A stretch of DNA of 64,000 bases from Conus ventricosus (GCA_018398815.1 CM031616.1:74266840-74330839); one strand, 5' to 3'. Positions 34,735 to 46,603 are shown, counted from the stretch's first letter. Translations and numbers: made by a program. Notes: generated from the sequence alone by a model not told the origin.

Positions 34735-35033
34735 TTTCGGAGAATGCCATGTGGATTCGTGTCATCCATTCCAATCGCCAAATTGGCCTTCTCTTCCAAA
34801 AGTTGGTGATGGGATTTTACGTGTGTGACAAAATGTTATGCGTGCGTCCACACACGGAACCTCCAACTGAAGTGTCATTATAAGGATTTTCGGGGAATGT
34901 TCATTGCTAGGGGAAAAATCCTCCTATACTAAAACACCCAGTGGAGGCTCCGGAACACACACTCCTAGGATCGGCAGAGTCACGAGTCTGTTGCTCTTCC
35001 ACTTGAGCTGTTCCGGCTGATACTGTCCCTTTG
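34735..35033 (-). mobile_element. tRNA-derived SINE, inverted
   Basis: Read on the minus strand from 35033, CAGCTCAAGTGGAAGAGC resembles an A box, and further on come GGTTCCGTGTGTGGACGCAC, AAGAGAAGGCCAATTTGG and GATGACACGAATCCAC. These match, in order, the body of the SINE at 29582-30037 (GGTTCCGTGTGTGAACACAC, AAGAGAAGGCCAGTTTGG). The head differs (CGTGAC at the anticodon position), so it is a related subfamily with another tRNA head. No target duplication was found. Confidence 0.65.
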
Positions 35034-36230
35034 CCACCTGGAGCTCCCCCACTGGAGTGCCCGTCCCCACACGGTGCTGGTCAATTAGATAGCCGAAGCT
35101 TCCTCTTACTGACCACAGGACCTTACTGTTAGTTTGGTGACAGGGGACAGAAGAAATGGGTGAAAAGTTTCTTTCATTTTCTTCTTCTTTTTTTTTTAAA
35201 GATAGATTTCTTCTTTGATCTCTAGCTCTCTTGCTCAATATCAAAGACGCCCCGAGAGGAAGTCAGTCTTGGGAAGTCTGTAGTAATGACCAAGGGCAAT
35301 AACAAATGTTGTCATCCTGATTAAAACAGCTAAGCCTTCAGAAAAAAAAAAAAAGAAGAAGAAGAAAAGAAAGAAAGAAAAGAAGAAAAAAATCGAAAAT
35401 AGGGAAAACAATTTTAATCGGGAAAGATCAGACCCCGAGATTCAGAGCTGGTTTCATCAGGATCGTAACTGTGTTTAAGATCCCAACAGCTTCCCCAGCC
35501 CAGTTTTCTCGTTGACAACCGTTTCGCGCCAGGATCACAATTGTCTCCCCTTCGGATTATGCATTAGCATTATCTGTGTTTTCCTGGGGGATATTGCAGT
35601 ATTATTTTGAGGAAAACAGAAGAAAAAAAAAGAGAAAAAAAGAACTTGCTGTTGTCTTGACTAGCGCGTGGTCACCGGTGTGTTTGGTCGCGTCACTATG
35701 TGACGCGGACTGTCGGCTTGCCGAACAGGGTCAACAGTTTTATTCATATTCATCCATTTTCACTCTCTTTTTCTGACAGAAGCCAGGAAAACAGGGGTGA
35801 TCTTTCAGATTACAACAATGACAATCAGGAAAACAGGGAAAAGCGTCGTCATCCTTAGGGAAAAAATTATCCCGAGGGAAACTGTTGTGATCCTCAGGGA
35901 CAACAGCAGAACAGTTTTTCCGGGCGAGTAATCCCTTTCATAACTCCGCCGATGCCGTCCTAAGCCCGTGATGAAAAAAGGAGGAAGGTTGTGCGTGGGG
36001 CTAGCAACCCCACCACGTAAAAACCATGCTTGCTACAGAAACCAACACTGCAGAAATTGGAAATCTGCAGTGAAGGCCCTATTTCTCCCGATGGGGCGAA
36101 GAGGATTTAAATCAAGTAAGTCAATCCCTTCATGAAAACTGACATGGGAAACCGGCTCTTATCTCCGGCCTTTAAAATTATACATCTTTGCATCCACCCC
36201 CCAGTTGCTGTACTGCTGGAAGATATCCCT
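35034..36230. other. No gene recognised; A-rich microsatellites
   Basis: Contains GAAA/GAAGAA runs (35340-35390, 35610-35645). A short ATG-to-donor possibility at 36091 is discussed under rejected items. Confidence 0.45.
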
Positions 36231-36237
36231 CTTCGAG

Positions 36238-36392
36238 CTCCCCCCCCCCCCCCCCCCTTTTTCCCACACACACCCCTTCCCAACCTCAACCCCCCCCCCC
36301 CCCCAATCTCAACACCCTCCCCACCTTCACACACATCCCTTCGTCCGTGAGGCTAGCCCCCCCCCCCCCCCCCCCACCCCCCCACCCCCCAG
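36238..36392. repeat. Poly-C/CCCCA low-complexity block
   Basis: Three C runs (36241-36258, 36290-36304, 36356-36375) in C-rich sequence. Proline-rich frames here are artefacts of composition. Confidence 0.9.
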
Positions 36393-36664
36393 ACATTTTT
36401 GCTGAAAGATTTTATGCCAGTTCTGTCCTAGACATGCTGATTTGTTGTTTGCGAGAGGCGGACTGGTGGCTGCGACACCCATTCTCAGGAAACGAAAATG
36501 CTGACCGCCTCATGCATTGTTCAGAAGGCTTTGCTAATTATGATTTCAACTGCGTGAAGATGATGGCGGTAGAGAATTAGAATTCCTGCTTCACCCGGCG
36601 CTCGTCTTCTTCTTCCTAAAATACTGGTTCACTCAAAAACGAGTAGGTCACCAGCGCGCATGTT

Positions 36665-37080
36665 AAAATGTAAAATAAAATAACATAAAATAGTGCGACT
36701 CAGACTGTTGGCCCCTGGAGCAAATTTGGCAACAAGGGGTCGCACTCGATATTCAAGAAGCAATGGCCAAATTCAGGCCCAGGTAATAGTAAAATATCTG
36801 GGGAAGTAAAAATAGAAAATCGTCAATATGCAGATCTCAAAACTGTCGAATCAATTTGTTTTTTAAATGAGATTGCATTTGTGGCAATCTTGATGGCACC
36901 CGGCAGTGAGTTCCACAGCCGTACAGAACTGGGATAAAAAGAATGTAAGTGGCTGTCAATATTTGATGCAGGTATGGTATAACATTGACCGCCACTCCTG
37001 GTGCTACTCGTCATCTTTGGTTGAATGACAATCTCACCGAGAGTCGCTCTGTGCATATCAAGTGTTGTGCCCGTTCAGGC
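36665..37080 (-). mobile_element. LINE 3' fragment (end of reverse transcriptase ORF plus tail)
   Basis: On the minus strand, 37056 to 36823 reads TRSGGQCYTIPASNIDSHLH, SFYPSSVRLWNSLPGAIKIA and ISFKKQID. The FxPxxVRLWNSLP pattern is the usual C-terminal signature of CR1/L2/Jockey-group LINE proteins. The 3' UTR ends in an A/T-rich tail (TAAAATAAAAT-like on the + strand near 36665-36690). Everything upstream in the element is missing. Confidence 0.75.
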
Positions 37081-37596
37081 AGCGAGGTCCCATACGGATG
37101 TAACGCGAGTTTTGTTTTGTTTTAATTTTTTTCTCAAGTATTATCTAACTCAAGTCCTGAAGACAACAAATCATGACAGGCCGTTTTGTAGCGAAGCTGT
37201 GAAAACGGTGGAATTTTTAATCAGACAGTAGACACGTTGTTTAAAGCCTCTTCATTTGTTTTTTTGCCGCGGGTTTCGTTCTCTTTCCTTCATCTATTTT
37301 ACCTATAACTTCATTTGATGGCCACAATCAACATGCTAATTGTTTTGCCGCTTATTCAGTGCATTGTCGGGCTACGTTACGCAATTTGAGAAGTCAGCAA
37401 ACTTCCTTTGTATTTGTTCGTACTGCAATTGGTGCTTTTAAGGCAACTGGCAGTGTTTTGGTTCTTGTATCTTGTGGTTGTTCTGTCCGTGCTAGGTAGT
37501 GTGTATGCTGCACAACCAGGTCTAATGCTGAATGTATTACAGCGACTGTTCTCCGAGGCGCAAAAGATCTGTGACCATTGTGCGGGTGTGCACGGA
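37081..37596. other. No gene recognised; left flank of the Mutator-like element
   Basis: Unique sequence. An open stretch at 37408 with a hydrophobic N-terminus is not supported as a gene. Confidence 0.4.
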
Positions 37597-37619
37597 TTTA
37601 TTTTACGAAGTGGTTGCGT

Positions 37620-37770
37620 GCACGACTAGTCGTGCGATAATACAACTCCCAACCGAGTTCGGCTATTGGCACGACTAGTCGTGCGACCAACTAAAAAATG
37701 GTTGTGTGCACGACTAGTCGTGCGATAATGCAACTCCCAACCGAGTCCGGCTATTGGCACGACTAGTCTT
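37620..37770 (+). repeat. Left subterminal palindrome array of the MULE
   Basis: GCACGACTAGTCGTGC lies at 37620-37635, 37669-37684 and 37708-37723, with a truncated copy near 37757. Between the palindromes come GATAATACAACTCCCAACCG and AGTTCGGCTATTG. It is the inverted counterpart of 39840-40205. Confidence 0.9.
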
Positions 37771-37861
37771 CCACCCCCACCCCACCCCCTTTTTCTTTTT
37801 TCTTTTTTAATTTTAAATCTTTGCTAAGTCATTACAATGACGGTAGAATGTTAGCCTACAC

Positions 37862-37865
<4 letters not shown>

Positions 37866-37921
<56 letters not shown>

Positions 37922-37979
37922 GATGTGTGTGTGTGTGTGTGTGTGTGCGCGAGTGTGTGTGTGTGTGTGTGTGTCTGTC
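37866..37979. repeat. (TA)n then (GT)n microsatellites
   Basis: About 50 bp of TA repeats followed by two GT runs with a short GCGC interruption. Adjacent to other simple repeats within the MULE. Confidence 0.95.
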
Positions 37980-38200
37980 TGTCTGTGCACGCGCGCACAC
38001 ACGAATCAAGCAAGTGCACTCACGAACACCAGCGTGTGTGTGTGTGTATGCGAGTGGGTGCATGATTTTTTATTCAAAATCTTACCCGTTTACTGAACGA
38101 AGAACACTACACATGGATTAAATTGTATTCTTCGAATCAAGTCAAGAAACTCGTGACTTCATTGTGCTTTTCATTCCCATCTCTAGATCGATCTAGCGCA

Positions 38201-38201
<1 letters not shown>

Positions 38202-38262
<61 letters not shown>
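38202..38262. repeat. (CA)n microsatellite
   Basis: About 60 bp of uninterrupted CA repeat. Confidence 0.95.
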
Positions 38263-38599
38263 GCCGCACTGTGCCGTGCACCTGGGAAAAAAAGATAAAA
38301 TGAAACTCATAAATTTTGTGTTTCTTTGCATAAGTATGAAACTAAAAAAAAAACCCAACTAACCCACTATTGTTCTTCGCATCACGATCAAAATACAAAG
38401 CATAGCACTTCAAAATTGATAAAAATCCAACCAACCAAGCTACGTACTTGAGTAACCAATCAAAAGGAAACAAAACTAAAGAGGAATAACTAGAGAAACT
38501 AAAGAGGAATAAATGGCGAAGAGGAAAGAAGCTACTCCTTATTAGTGTGCTTGTTTAAAGGGCCGCGTTATATTTACCTGATTTCTTTTTTTTTTAAAG

Positions 38600-38625
38600 A
38601 CGTGTGTGTGCGCCGTGTGTGTGCG

Positions 38626-38715
<90 letters not shown>

Positions 38716-38750
38716 CGCAAACAGATGCACGGGCGCACATATATCTCACA

Positions 38751-38788
<38 letters not shown>

Positions 38789-38835
38789 ACGCGCGCGCGC
38801 GCGTGCGCACAAATGCATATGTAAGCTTACACGCG

Positions 38836-38866
<31 letters not shown>

Positions 38867-39017
38867 ACACACACATACACACATATACACACACACACAC
38901 ACACGAACACACACACACACACACATATGTAATATAACACACACATATATACATATGTACACACACACACACACACGCACACCACACGCACACACACACA
39001 CACCACACACACACCAC
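38600..39017. repeat. Compound (GT)n(GA)n ... (CA)n microsatellite block
   Basis: A GT run changes to a GA run at about 38662 (to 38713), then CA runs with CG and TA interruptions to about 39017. The reading frames listed here in all directions are products of the dinucleotide repeat. Confidence 0.95.
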
Positions 39018-39064
39018 AGCAACGGAGACCACAACTACAACAAGAAAAAAAGAACTTTTTAAAC

Positions 39065-39290
39065 GTGTTAATTAACTTTCGGACTATCGACACGTCGGAA
39101 CAAAATTTTCATCAGGAGTGTCGATAAACGCTTCTTCGACTGTTGAAACAGATTATTGTTTCGGAATTCCGAAGTATCGATAGTCAGAATGGATGTCGAC
39201 AATCGCTACGTCGGAACAGAAAACGTCGGACTATTGACTTTTCGGACAGTTGAACATCGGAACATCGGGCAGCGCCCGTGACGACTTGAA
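39065..39290. repeat. TCGGA/TCGATA-rich unit inside the MULE
   Basis: Repeated short words TCGGAAC, CTATCGACACGTCGGAAC, TGTCGATAA, AGTATCGATAGTC and CGGACTATTGAC alternate in both orientations. It may be a nested small element or a degenerate array. No ends could be fixed. Confidence 0.35.
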
Positions 39291-39839
39291 GAATGGATGG
39301 CACTGAAACTTAACCAAACAAGATCTTCTTCATGGTTACTTGTAACGGACCTCCATTCAGCGAGCAATACTCTCTACTTACTGAGAGGTGAAGGGACAAG
39401 GAGATGAGAGTGAAAACGTTTGAGCTTCTCCTTCAAAGTGATCCCGCAGGGACTGACAAGGAGGGGTCTGCTGATGCACGCGAGTGTCCTGGTGCAGGAT
39501 GTTCCGCGTCCTTAGGATAAATGGAAGAAATGATTTAAATGCAGGTAGGCTACAACATCTGTTCACGGGTGTATAGCACGTGGAGCTTCAAGTTCAAATG
39601 AATCGGTCTATTAATCTTGTAGAGTACGAGACATGTGGAAAAGGGCCAGGGAGGCGTGATGACATTTGTGACGTCACCATGCTAGACTGTCCTTTCGCCG
39701 TTCCACGATTATGTCTGACTATTCTTGCTGAGTTTTTAATATACTTTTTATCTTCATCATCATTATCTTTTTTTTTTTGCTTTGCTTGGGAGAGAGAGGG
39801 AGTGAGGCGCGCACAGCTCAAAACAGTCATTGCGTAATT

Positions 39840-40205
39840 AGTAGTCGTGCACGCAACCATTTTTTAGTTCGTCGCACGACTAGTGCCAATACCGGACTGG
39901 GTTGCGAGTCGTATTATCGCACGACTAGTCGTGCACGCAACACCAGTTTTCTTCGTCGCACGACTATCGTGCCAATATCCGGACTGGTTGCGAGTCGTAA
40001 TTATCGCACGACTAGTCGTGCACGCAACACCAGTTTTCTTCTTCGTCGCACGACTAGTCGTGCTAATATCCGGACTGGGTTGCGAGTCGTATTAACGCAC
40101 GACTAGTCGTGCACGCAACACCAGTTTTCTTCGTCGCACGACTAGTCCGTGCCAATATCCGGACTGGGTTGCGAGTCGTATTATCGCACACAATCGTGCA
40201 CGCAA
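39840..40205 (-). repeat. Right subterminal palindrome array of the MULE
   Basis: Four to five units containing GCACGACTAGTCGTGC, GCAACACCAGTTTTCTTCGT, ATATCCGGACTGGGTTGC and GAGTCGTATTATC, inverted relative to the left array. Some palindromes are damaged (GCACGACTATCGTGC near 39957; CACACAATCGTGC near 40186). Confidence 0.9.
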
Positions 40206-40222
40206 CACCGCCTTTATTTTAC

Positions 40223-40850
40223 ACGCCTTCAAGGCCAAACATATGGTGAGATTAACGTCCTAATGAGAGATGGTTCTAAAATAAAGTTGTGATCAACCGA
40301 TGTTTGTGGTGTTGTGTAATATATACACGTAGCCTCAGTGAACGTACACCCCCGCACGCTTTCACATTTCATTCCAAGTTGTTTATTTCCCGGAAGTTGC
40401 GAAAGAGACATAACTCTTGATAACTAAGAAAAGCAACTGATTCACGTTACGCCATTTTGCATGGTTCGTCATTGGTTGTGGAATATTTTCATGTTTTGAT
40501 TTAATCTTGTGCCAAAAGAACGCCGTCTCTCCAGAGGCATCTTGAGTTTGAATTCATAAGAACTCTTGAATCTGTACAAGGTATCAGACAGTCCTGAATT
40601 AACTCTGTGAAACCATGTTGCCGTGAGGCGTTTTTTTTACAGTGTAGTATACAGCTACGCTCGGTTGCTGTGTGAATCTTCTCTGTAGAACTAAGTGTGA
40701 ATCTTCTCAACTAAGTGGTAAGTTGATCTTTCTTACTGAGATATGATAGAGATAGCGATCTGCTCGGGTGTAGGTAGGAGCTTGTATAGCCTCGCGGCTT
40801 TCTTGTGCTCCGTCAATTGATATGTCAGTATTGCTCAACCTTGGGGTGTT
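40223..40850. other. No gene recognised; right flank of the MULE
   Basis: A short direct repeat (CTAAGTGTGAATCTTCTC / GTGTGAATCTTCTCTG) lies at about 40670-40710. It may include the 3' UTR of the LINE fragment to its right. Confidence 0.4.
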
Positions 40851-40854
40851 GATA

Positions 40855-41560
40855 GGAGCGTGTAGATTAGTATGGAGAAAAGTCTCAGTCATCAAAGTCA
40901 AATTCTATGTCTTTAAAACTTACATCTGTATCAAGGAGGCTTTTAAAGTTGTTAAGAGTGTCAGTAAGTTTAATGTTAGTCGAAAGAGAATTCCATCTGC
41001 TAACTACTCTGATAGCAAACGAATTTCTCCTTAGGCTAGTGTTAGAAAAACAAACAAACAATTTGTCTTCATTGCCTCTTGTGGATATCAGACGTATATG
41101 TCATAAAAGTATAATAACACGAGGGACATTGAAAGGCTTAACGGCCTATGTATTGATTACGTCCCTACATTACTACTACTACTACGTACTCACTTGGAAT
41201 AAAGAATTAAAATCAATATTGTCCACTTGGTGAAACATTTTATACACTTGGATCAGGTCCCCTCTTACCCTTCTGGCTTTTAGAGATGGTAACTCAAGAT
41301 ATCTTAGCCTATCTGCATTTATAAGTCATGTCTAGAGCTGCATTCTGGTAATATTTTAGTCACTCTTCTCTGGACCTTTTCTACCGACGCTGATTGTCTC
41401 TTAAGCAGTGGGTACCAGATAACATTTCCGTACTCCACATGTGCTCTGATAAGTGCTGTGTACAATTTCAGGAATATGTCTTTATCAATAAAGGAGAAAG
41501 ACCGTCTGATCAACCCAATCATTTGGTTAGCTTTACTAATCGCTTTTGTATGTGTGGGTC
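40855..41560 (-). mobile_element. LINE fragment, C-terminal part of reverse transcriptase ORF
   Basis: Minus strand from 41522: GLIRRSFSFIDKDIFLKLYT, ALIRAHVEYGNVIWYPLL and VEKVQRRVTK are the post-palm region found in many LINE proteins. After frame breaks, RRVRGDLIQVYKMFH (about 41270), then LISTRGNEDKLF, LRRNSFAIRVVSRWNSL and LNNFKSLLD (about 41090-40930) end the protein. It is 5'-truncated and frameshifted. It belongs to a different family from the other LINEs here, judging by residues. Confidence 0.75.
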
Positions 41561-41940
41561 AAAACTAAGATCGCAGTCAAAGGTAACGCCAAGGTCTTTT
41601 TTCCTCTGAGCATATTTGAATCGTTTCATTTGAATCACCTAATTTCAAGAGCCAGTCATACACAATTAGTAGATAGCCTTGTCAGCCTTTGTTGGTTTAT
41701 AGTCTGATTGAATGTAGATAACACATGAGAATAATCAATAAGTGAATAAGGATCAAGAATGAGGTAGATCATCTCTGCAATCTCTCGACAGTCTTCTTCT
41801 GTTCAGGCCCACGATCAGTCTATTGATCATTCCGGCACCTAACTGAATAAAGAAGGGGTTCGTTGTTATTCTGAACACATGTGAAGATGTGTCACTTGAG
41901 TTTCTTCATGTCTGTTTTTCATATACAGCAGGATAACGGG
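41561..41940. other. No gene recognised
   Basis: AT-rich spacer between LINE fragments, without recognisable features. Confidence 0.4.
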
Positions 41941-42149
41941 TTGAGGAATAGGGAGATAAGGGAAGGGGAGCACTAGAGAGAGAAGAGCCTTGGTCATTAA
42001 ATTATTCAGGCTTGTACTAATTACTTTTGACACAGCTGACGTGTCACGAGTTGAGGTCCACACTGCTTCTATTGAGAGGCTGTTCCAACTTCCATTCCCT
42101 GATTGTTCATAAACTTTTTGAAGGAATGAGGACTCGCTGTATTAAAAAC

Positions 42150-42886
42150 TTTTTACAAGGAATGAGGACTCGCTGTATCTTGTTCTTGGCTTGATGAGGC
42201 ATAACTGCTGGTCATGTCCAGTGCACAATGCTGCCAACAGGGGAGTAGAACAAGTTTTGCTTGCAGGCTGTGGCAGTGGACAAGAATGACATAGATCTTA
42301 CGCAACGTGGACAGCCAGGCTTTTTGCTGTCTGCTCTCCAGTGCTGGCCAGCCCAGAGTCTCTAGCATGCAGCTGGTACTTGACATGTGTCTGTGATAGT
42401 TGAGGTCACAGTGTGATGCCTGTCTTTGCATTGCCTCCATCTTGTAGATGTTCTTCTGTATGTAGGGATCCAAAACAGGACTAATTTTCTAGCAAGAGGT
42501 AAACAAAGGCATTTTAAGCTTGTTCCTTCTTGCTGAGGCTTTGAAGTTCCATCTGAGAAATCCCAGGGTCTTGTATGTCATGGCACAGATGGCACTAATG
42601 TTGTTATAGTAATACTGTGGATGATAATGCTGAGGTATTTTGCTCTTATCATTTATGAAAGTGCGTCCACACAGCATAGAGGAGTAATGGAGTGGTTTCC
42701 TGTCCTGTGATTGTCAGAGTTTGACACATCTGAGGTGGAAACTCTACGTCCCAGCTCTTCTCCCTGTCAGCTGTGGTGGAGGCCTTGTGGTAGAACTCTG
42801 CTCTTGCTCCTGATAGGTTGACATCATCCTGCTAGCATCCATGTCATCTGCAAGCTAGCTTGCTGTCAAGACCAGGCTGCCTAACC
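42150..42886 (-). mobile_element. LINE fragment, part downstream of the hAT insertion
   Basis: Minus-strand pieces of a LINE protein: DREKSWDVEFPPQMCQTLTI near 42750, KTLGFLRWNFKASARRNK near 42560, then DPYIQKNIYKMEAMQRQASH and METLGWPALESR-like residues (42470-42340). Several frame breaks and stops are present. The piece ends at the hAT element; the matching upstream part continues at 44151. Confidence 0.65.
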
Positions 42887-43184
42887 CAGGGCTCCTGCTC
42901 AGCTGCTGGTGAAGAGGGTGGGTTCACCCCCTATCTGAAATTCTAGAGGGTATTTTCACCCTCACTTTCAAACTTTAGAGGGTGATTTTATTAAGACTTG
43001 CCGCAACTTAAACAATATCTACAGCATACTCTTGGTGACTGGTCTCTGTACCAAATGCACAGAACATGTGCAGGTTCTTTTCATACAAAGTAGTGTACCA
43101 AAGAATCATTCATACAACAAAAATGAACACGCCAAACACTAGCAAATTCTCTTTACTTTTCATTTTTCACTTTGTGGTTTTCTC

Positions 43185-43248
<64 letters not shown>

Positions 43249-44150
43249 TGAGTGACTGCTGTTAATTTTACTTTAATATCACTATGTGATCAGAGTTGGT
43301 ACACCTGCTGTACTGCTTGTTCAGGTTGTTGCTGAATTGGCAGCAAAAATATGTCCGCCTTTACTCTCTTGGTCTGTGAAGCTGACATATGGTCCTTGCT
43401 GTTGTCATGGTGACTCAAGGCTGACTTTTGAAAATTTGTCGACCCAACAACAAACGGATTTTGCTAGTACAGACTGGAAGTCGATGTCTGGCTTGCCGCC
43501 GTGCACACTGTGCAGATCATTTTTGGCAGAGTGCATACTGAGTCTAATTTGAGCCATGGAAACTCTTGAACCCATGCTTTTCTAAACTTCCATGATTCTT
43601 AATGATCTTCTGATCTGTCGTCTTCTCAGTTTTAGATTTGTTCCGTTCACTGCCACGGTCTTCCGCTGTATTGTTGTCAGGATTTGGTTTTCATTTCAAC
43701 TACTGGTGAAGTACAGACGCCATCTTCGCCGGTCGCAGAAAAAGAGGAGCAAGATTCTTTGAATGAGACAGTGTCAGCATTCTCGTAGGGCCAGATAATT
43801 GACCAATGAAAAACACACATCTAAACTAAAGCAATGACGCGCAGTTATTTTTATTGCAGCCTGTTGGTCAAGACTTTGTCTCGTTGTGCGAATGGGCAAC
43901 ACAGACACGCTCGACGCAAGAAGCGAGGCTATTTTTACTGGGGTCGGTTCTGAGAACTTGCAGTCATGCAGAGCACACGGCCAGCCTGAACAAACAGCAT
44001 ACGCGTTCAACCAAATCTTAGAGGGTGATTCCACCTCCAGATTTTAATTTTAGAGGGTGAAGCTCGCGTGTGAAACGAATTCTAGGGGTGAAATAGAGTT
44101 CTAGTGCGTGAATGATGCGCATTCTGCGCGTCATGGGGAGCCCTGTAACC
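42882..44150. mobile_element. hAT-like non-autonomous element inserted in a LINE
   Basis: The element 42887-44145 (1259 bp) starts CAGGGCTCC and ends GGAGCCCTG, and is flanked by TAACC on both sides (42882-42886 and 44146-44150), a 5-bp duplication. Repeated words AGAGGGTGATT and TTCACCC occur just inside each end. A (GT)n microsatellite lies at 43188-43248. No transposase residues are recognised. The flanking DNA on both sides is the same LINE, which dates the hAT insertion after the LINE. Confidence 0.75.
43188..43248. repeat. (GT)n microsatellite
   Basis: About 60 bp of GT repeat inside the hAT-like element. Confidence 0.95.
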
Positions 44151-44290
44151 AATCATTGATGTATGCCAGGGACAAACATGGTCCCAGCGCCTACCGTGAA
44201 GGTACTCCTGATCTCATGTTGACTGGCGAGGAGGAAAAGCCATCCACCACAACTGCCTGACTCCAGTCTGTGAGGAAGGTGGAGATTCAT
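44151..44290 (-). mobile_element. LINE fragment, part upstream of the hAT insertion
   Basis: Minus strand from about 44262: AVVVDGFSSSPVNMRSGVP, then LGPCLSLAYIND. This is the block around GVPQGTVLGP...LFLAYIND of LINE reverse transcriptases, just before the catalytic FADD box. It runs into the hAT element and the protein resumes on its far side (42886 downward). Confidence 0.65.
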
Positions 44291-44820
44291 GCGTGATTAG
44301 TACCCCTGACACAGTAGCATTGGAGCTGATGTGGTTCACTTTATTAACCCACTTGGAAAATCCATAATCAAGACTTCTATAGCTTGCGGCTGTCCAGGTT
44401 GGCTGTCAGTGGCTTCTGTGAATTCTAGGAGTTTGGTTTCACAGGATTTCCTATTTCTGAAACAATGCTTAGTTAAACTATAATGTCACAGTCACCACAT
44501 AATATACATGTATTTATGAGGGCTAAAGTTACTGTTTCAATAACAATGCCTCGGCCAAGCCCATGATACACAAAGGTATATAATTCAATGAATGATTCAG
44601 TGACTGTACCATCAAAAGTTGTTTTATGTTACAGATCCTATATATTGAAACTGAACTGAAACAGCAAAAAGACAAAGTGAAAGGTGAAACAAAAATTCTT
44701 CCAATTCTTTCTGACAGTTTGGCCCTTCTCCCTTCAGTTGTACTCCCTACCTAGTACCCATGACTCTTTTGTGACACACAGGCATGCACCTCCTCCCCCT
44801 CTCCCAACTCCACAGTATAG
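44291..44820. other. No gene recognised
   Basis: May include more decayed LINE sequence; no residues are clear enough to assign. Confidence 0.4.
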
Positions 44821-44890
44821 AGACTCACACAGAGACACACACTGACAGAGACACAGTACGCACACACATGCCCATGTGCACACACACACA

Positions 44891-44960
<70 letters not shown>

Positions 44961-44990
44961 ATGTAGTAAGAGCACACACACACACACATG
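44821..44990. repeat. (CA)n and (CACG)n microsatellite
   Basis: CA-rich run containing a CGCA tetranucleotide stretch (44890-44930), followed by a directly repeated CACACACATGATGTAGTAA (about 44951 and 44981). Confidence 0.95.
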
Positions 44991-45460
44991 ATGTAGTAAA
45001 TGGACATTTATATTTAAATGTAGTTGTTGATCAAGGGAAAATGTTGTATACTAGTATAGAGCAAGGTACACAAGTACCATGCATGTAGTGTAGGTCCTGT
45101 TTTCTTGCCTTTTTTTTTTCAATCTGGGGTACACAGAAAAGTAAACTTATAATTATGAGAAGATAATCTTTTTTTTCCCTAAGGATTTACCTGAATGGTT
45201 TAGAGTGTTTACCTTTAGCCTGAGGTGAATCCTTTGTAAGATAAGCAGATATGTCTCTAAGTCTAAGGAATGAATCACACTGCCAATGAATATGCCATGT
45301 ATTTTGCACTTTTTATAGCCAGACTATTTTCCTATGAAATGAGAGTTGGATCCTCCACAGTCTAATGTTATTGAGCAGATAGATACATTTTCTAGTTCTC
45401 ATATGTATGACTGTCAATACAGTTGTTGTACTCGTAAGCAGCAATTCCTCAAACATGTGT
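44991..45460. other. No gene recognised
   Basis: AT-rich spacer between microsatellites. Confidence 0.45.
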
Positions 45461-45568
45461 GTCTGTTGTGTGTGTATGTGGTGTATGTGTGTGTGTGCAA
45501 GCACTTGGGTGTGAGTGTGTGTGCGTGTGTTCTCTGTGTGTGTGTGTTGGTGTGTGTGTGTGCATGTG

Positions 45569-45611
<43 letters not shown>

Positions 45612-45612
45612 C
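45461..45612. repeat. (GT)n microsatellite
   Basis: Interrupted GT repeat of about 150 bp. Confidence 0.95.
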
Positions 45613-45749
45613 AAATCAGGTGTGTCTTTGTGCACGTCAAGAGTTGTTCAAGCCAGCAATGTCATGATAAGTCATTCATCTAGAAACTGACACGAAACTC
45701 AGATTATAACTTTATTGGTGGTGAAATGTGAACCTGCTTGTTGATCAGT

Positions 45750-45841
<92 letters not shown>

Positions 45842-45881
45842 CATGCACACACACACACACACACGCACACACACACACACA

Positions 45882-45922
<41 letters not shown>
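45750..45922. repeat. (CA)n microsatellite
   Basis: About 170 bp of CA repeat with a few substitutions. Confidence 0.95.
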
Positions 45923-45926
<4 letters not shown>

Positions 45927-46114
45927 GAATATTCTCAACTGATAATCTACAAATCTTTGGTAGCTATGTCCGCGACTGCATGAATATTAAAAGACAATAA
46001 TGGTTTCATATGTATGCCTATGTATTGAGGTTCAGGCATTTATAAGCCATGATCCCTCATTTTCCTTGTGTATGTTATGACGGTTTTATAGTTAAAATCA
46101 GGGTCACAGACACA

Positions 46115-46229
<115 letters not shown>

Positions 46230-46603
46230 GCAGGATTGAGAGTTAACTTTGACCAGTACCAGCTGCTCTTAAAACTGCATCAGGTGGAATTCAATGAATG
46301 GTTCCATTTTCCCATGTGGCGATCTGAATATTTCTCTAAACAGTAGCGATTTTATAGTACTCTGTAGTCTATACAAAGAGGACACATGCAATTCAGCACA
46401 CACACACGCACACACAGATGTTATCATCAAGAGAGCAGCAGTCTGCGTCATGTGTGATATTTCATCACCAAACACCTTGCTTGCAGGATGAGTCATACGA
46501 CAGTTGCTTGTGTTTCATTTTGTGCATGCAGATTGAGTGTAGTATACATCTTTTCTGCTGGTATTAAGGGAAGTGATTTTGCAAGGGCAGAACTTGACTT
46601 GAC

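Larger units (their letters stand above)
37597..40222. mobile_element. Mutator-like (MULE) non-autonomous element with palindromic ends
   Basis: TTTATTTTAC occurs at 37597-37606 and 40213-40222, a 10-bp target duplication, within the 8-11 bp range of Mutator-like elements. Between them, 37607-40212 (2606 bp) begins GAAGTGGTTGCGTGCACGA and its right end read inverted is GGCGGTGTTGCGTGCACGA. Subterminal arrays face each other: about two units on the left (37612-37770) and about four to five on the right (39840-40205). Each unit is about 80-90 bp and carries the palindrome GCACGACTAGTCGTGC, usually twice. The interior has only microsatellites and unassigned sequence; no transposase is seen, so it would depend on an enzyme elsewhere. 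Confidence 0.75.

Noticed and set aside
36091..36120. Alternative first SPRYD3-like coding exon (ATG GGG CGA ... before GTAAGT)
   Set aside because: The phase would fit an acceptor at 48716 (TTGCTGAG), but that site has no pyrimidine tract and eight codons are too few to recognise; the ATG at 48742/48748 is a simpler start.
37408..37629. Short secreted-like protein with a hydrophobic N-terminus
   Set aside because: It starts at TTG, runs into the MULE end and has no similarity I recognise.
38545..39093. Cys/Val- or His/Thr-rich proteins over dinucleotide repeats (also at 44734-45007, 45414-46246, 48946-49769, 51597-52233)
   Set aside because: These are translations of (GT)n and (CA)n runs, not genes.
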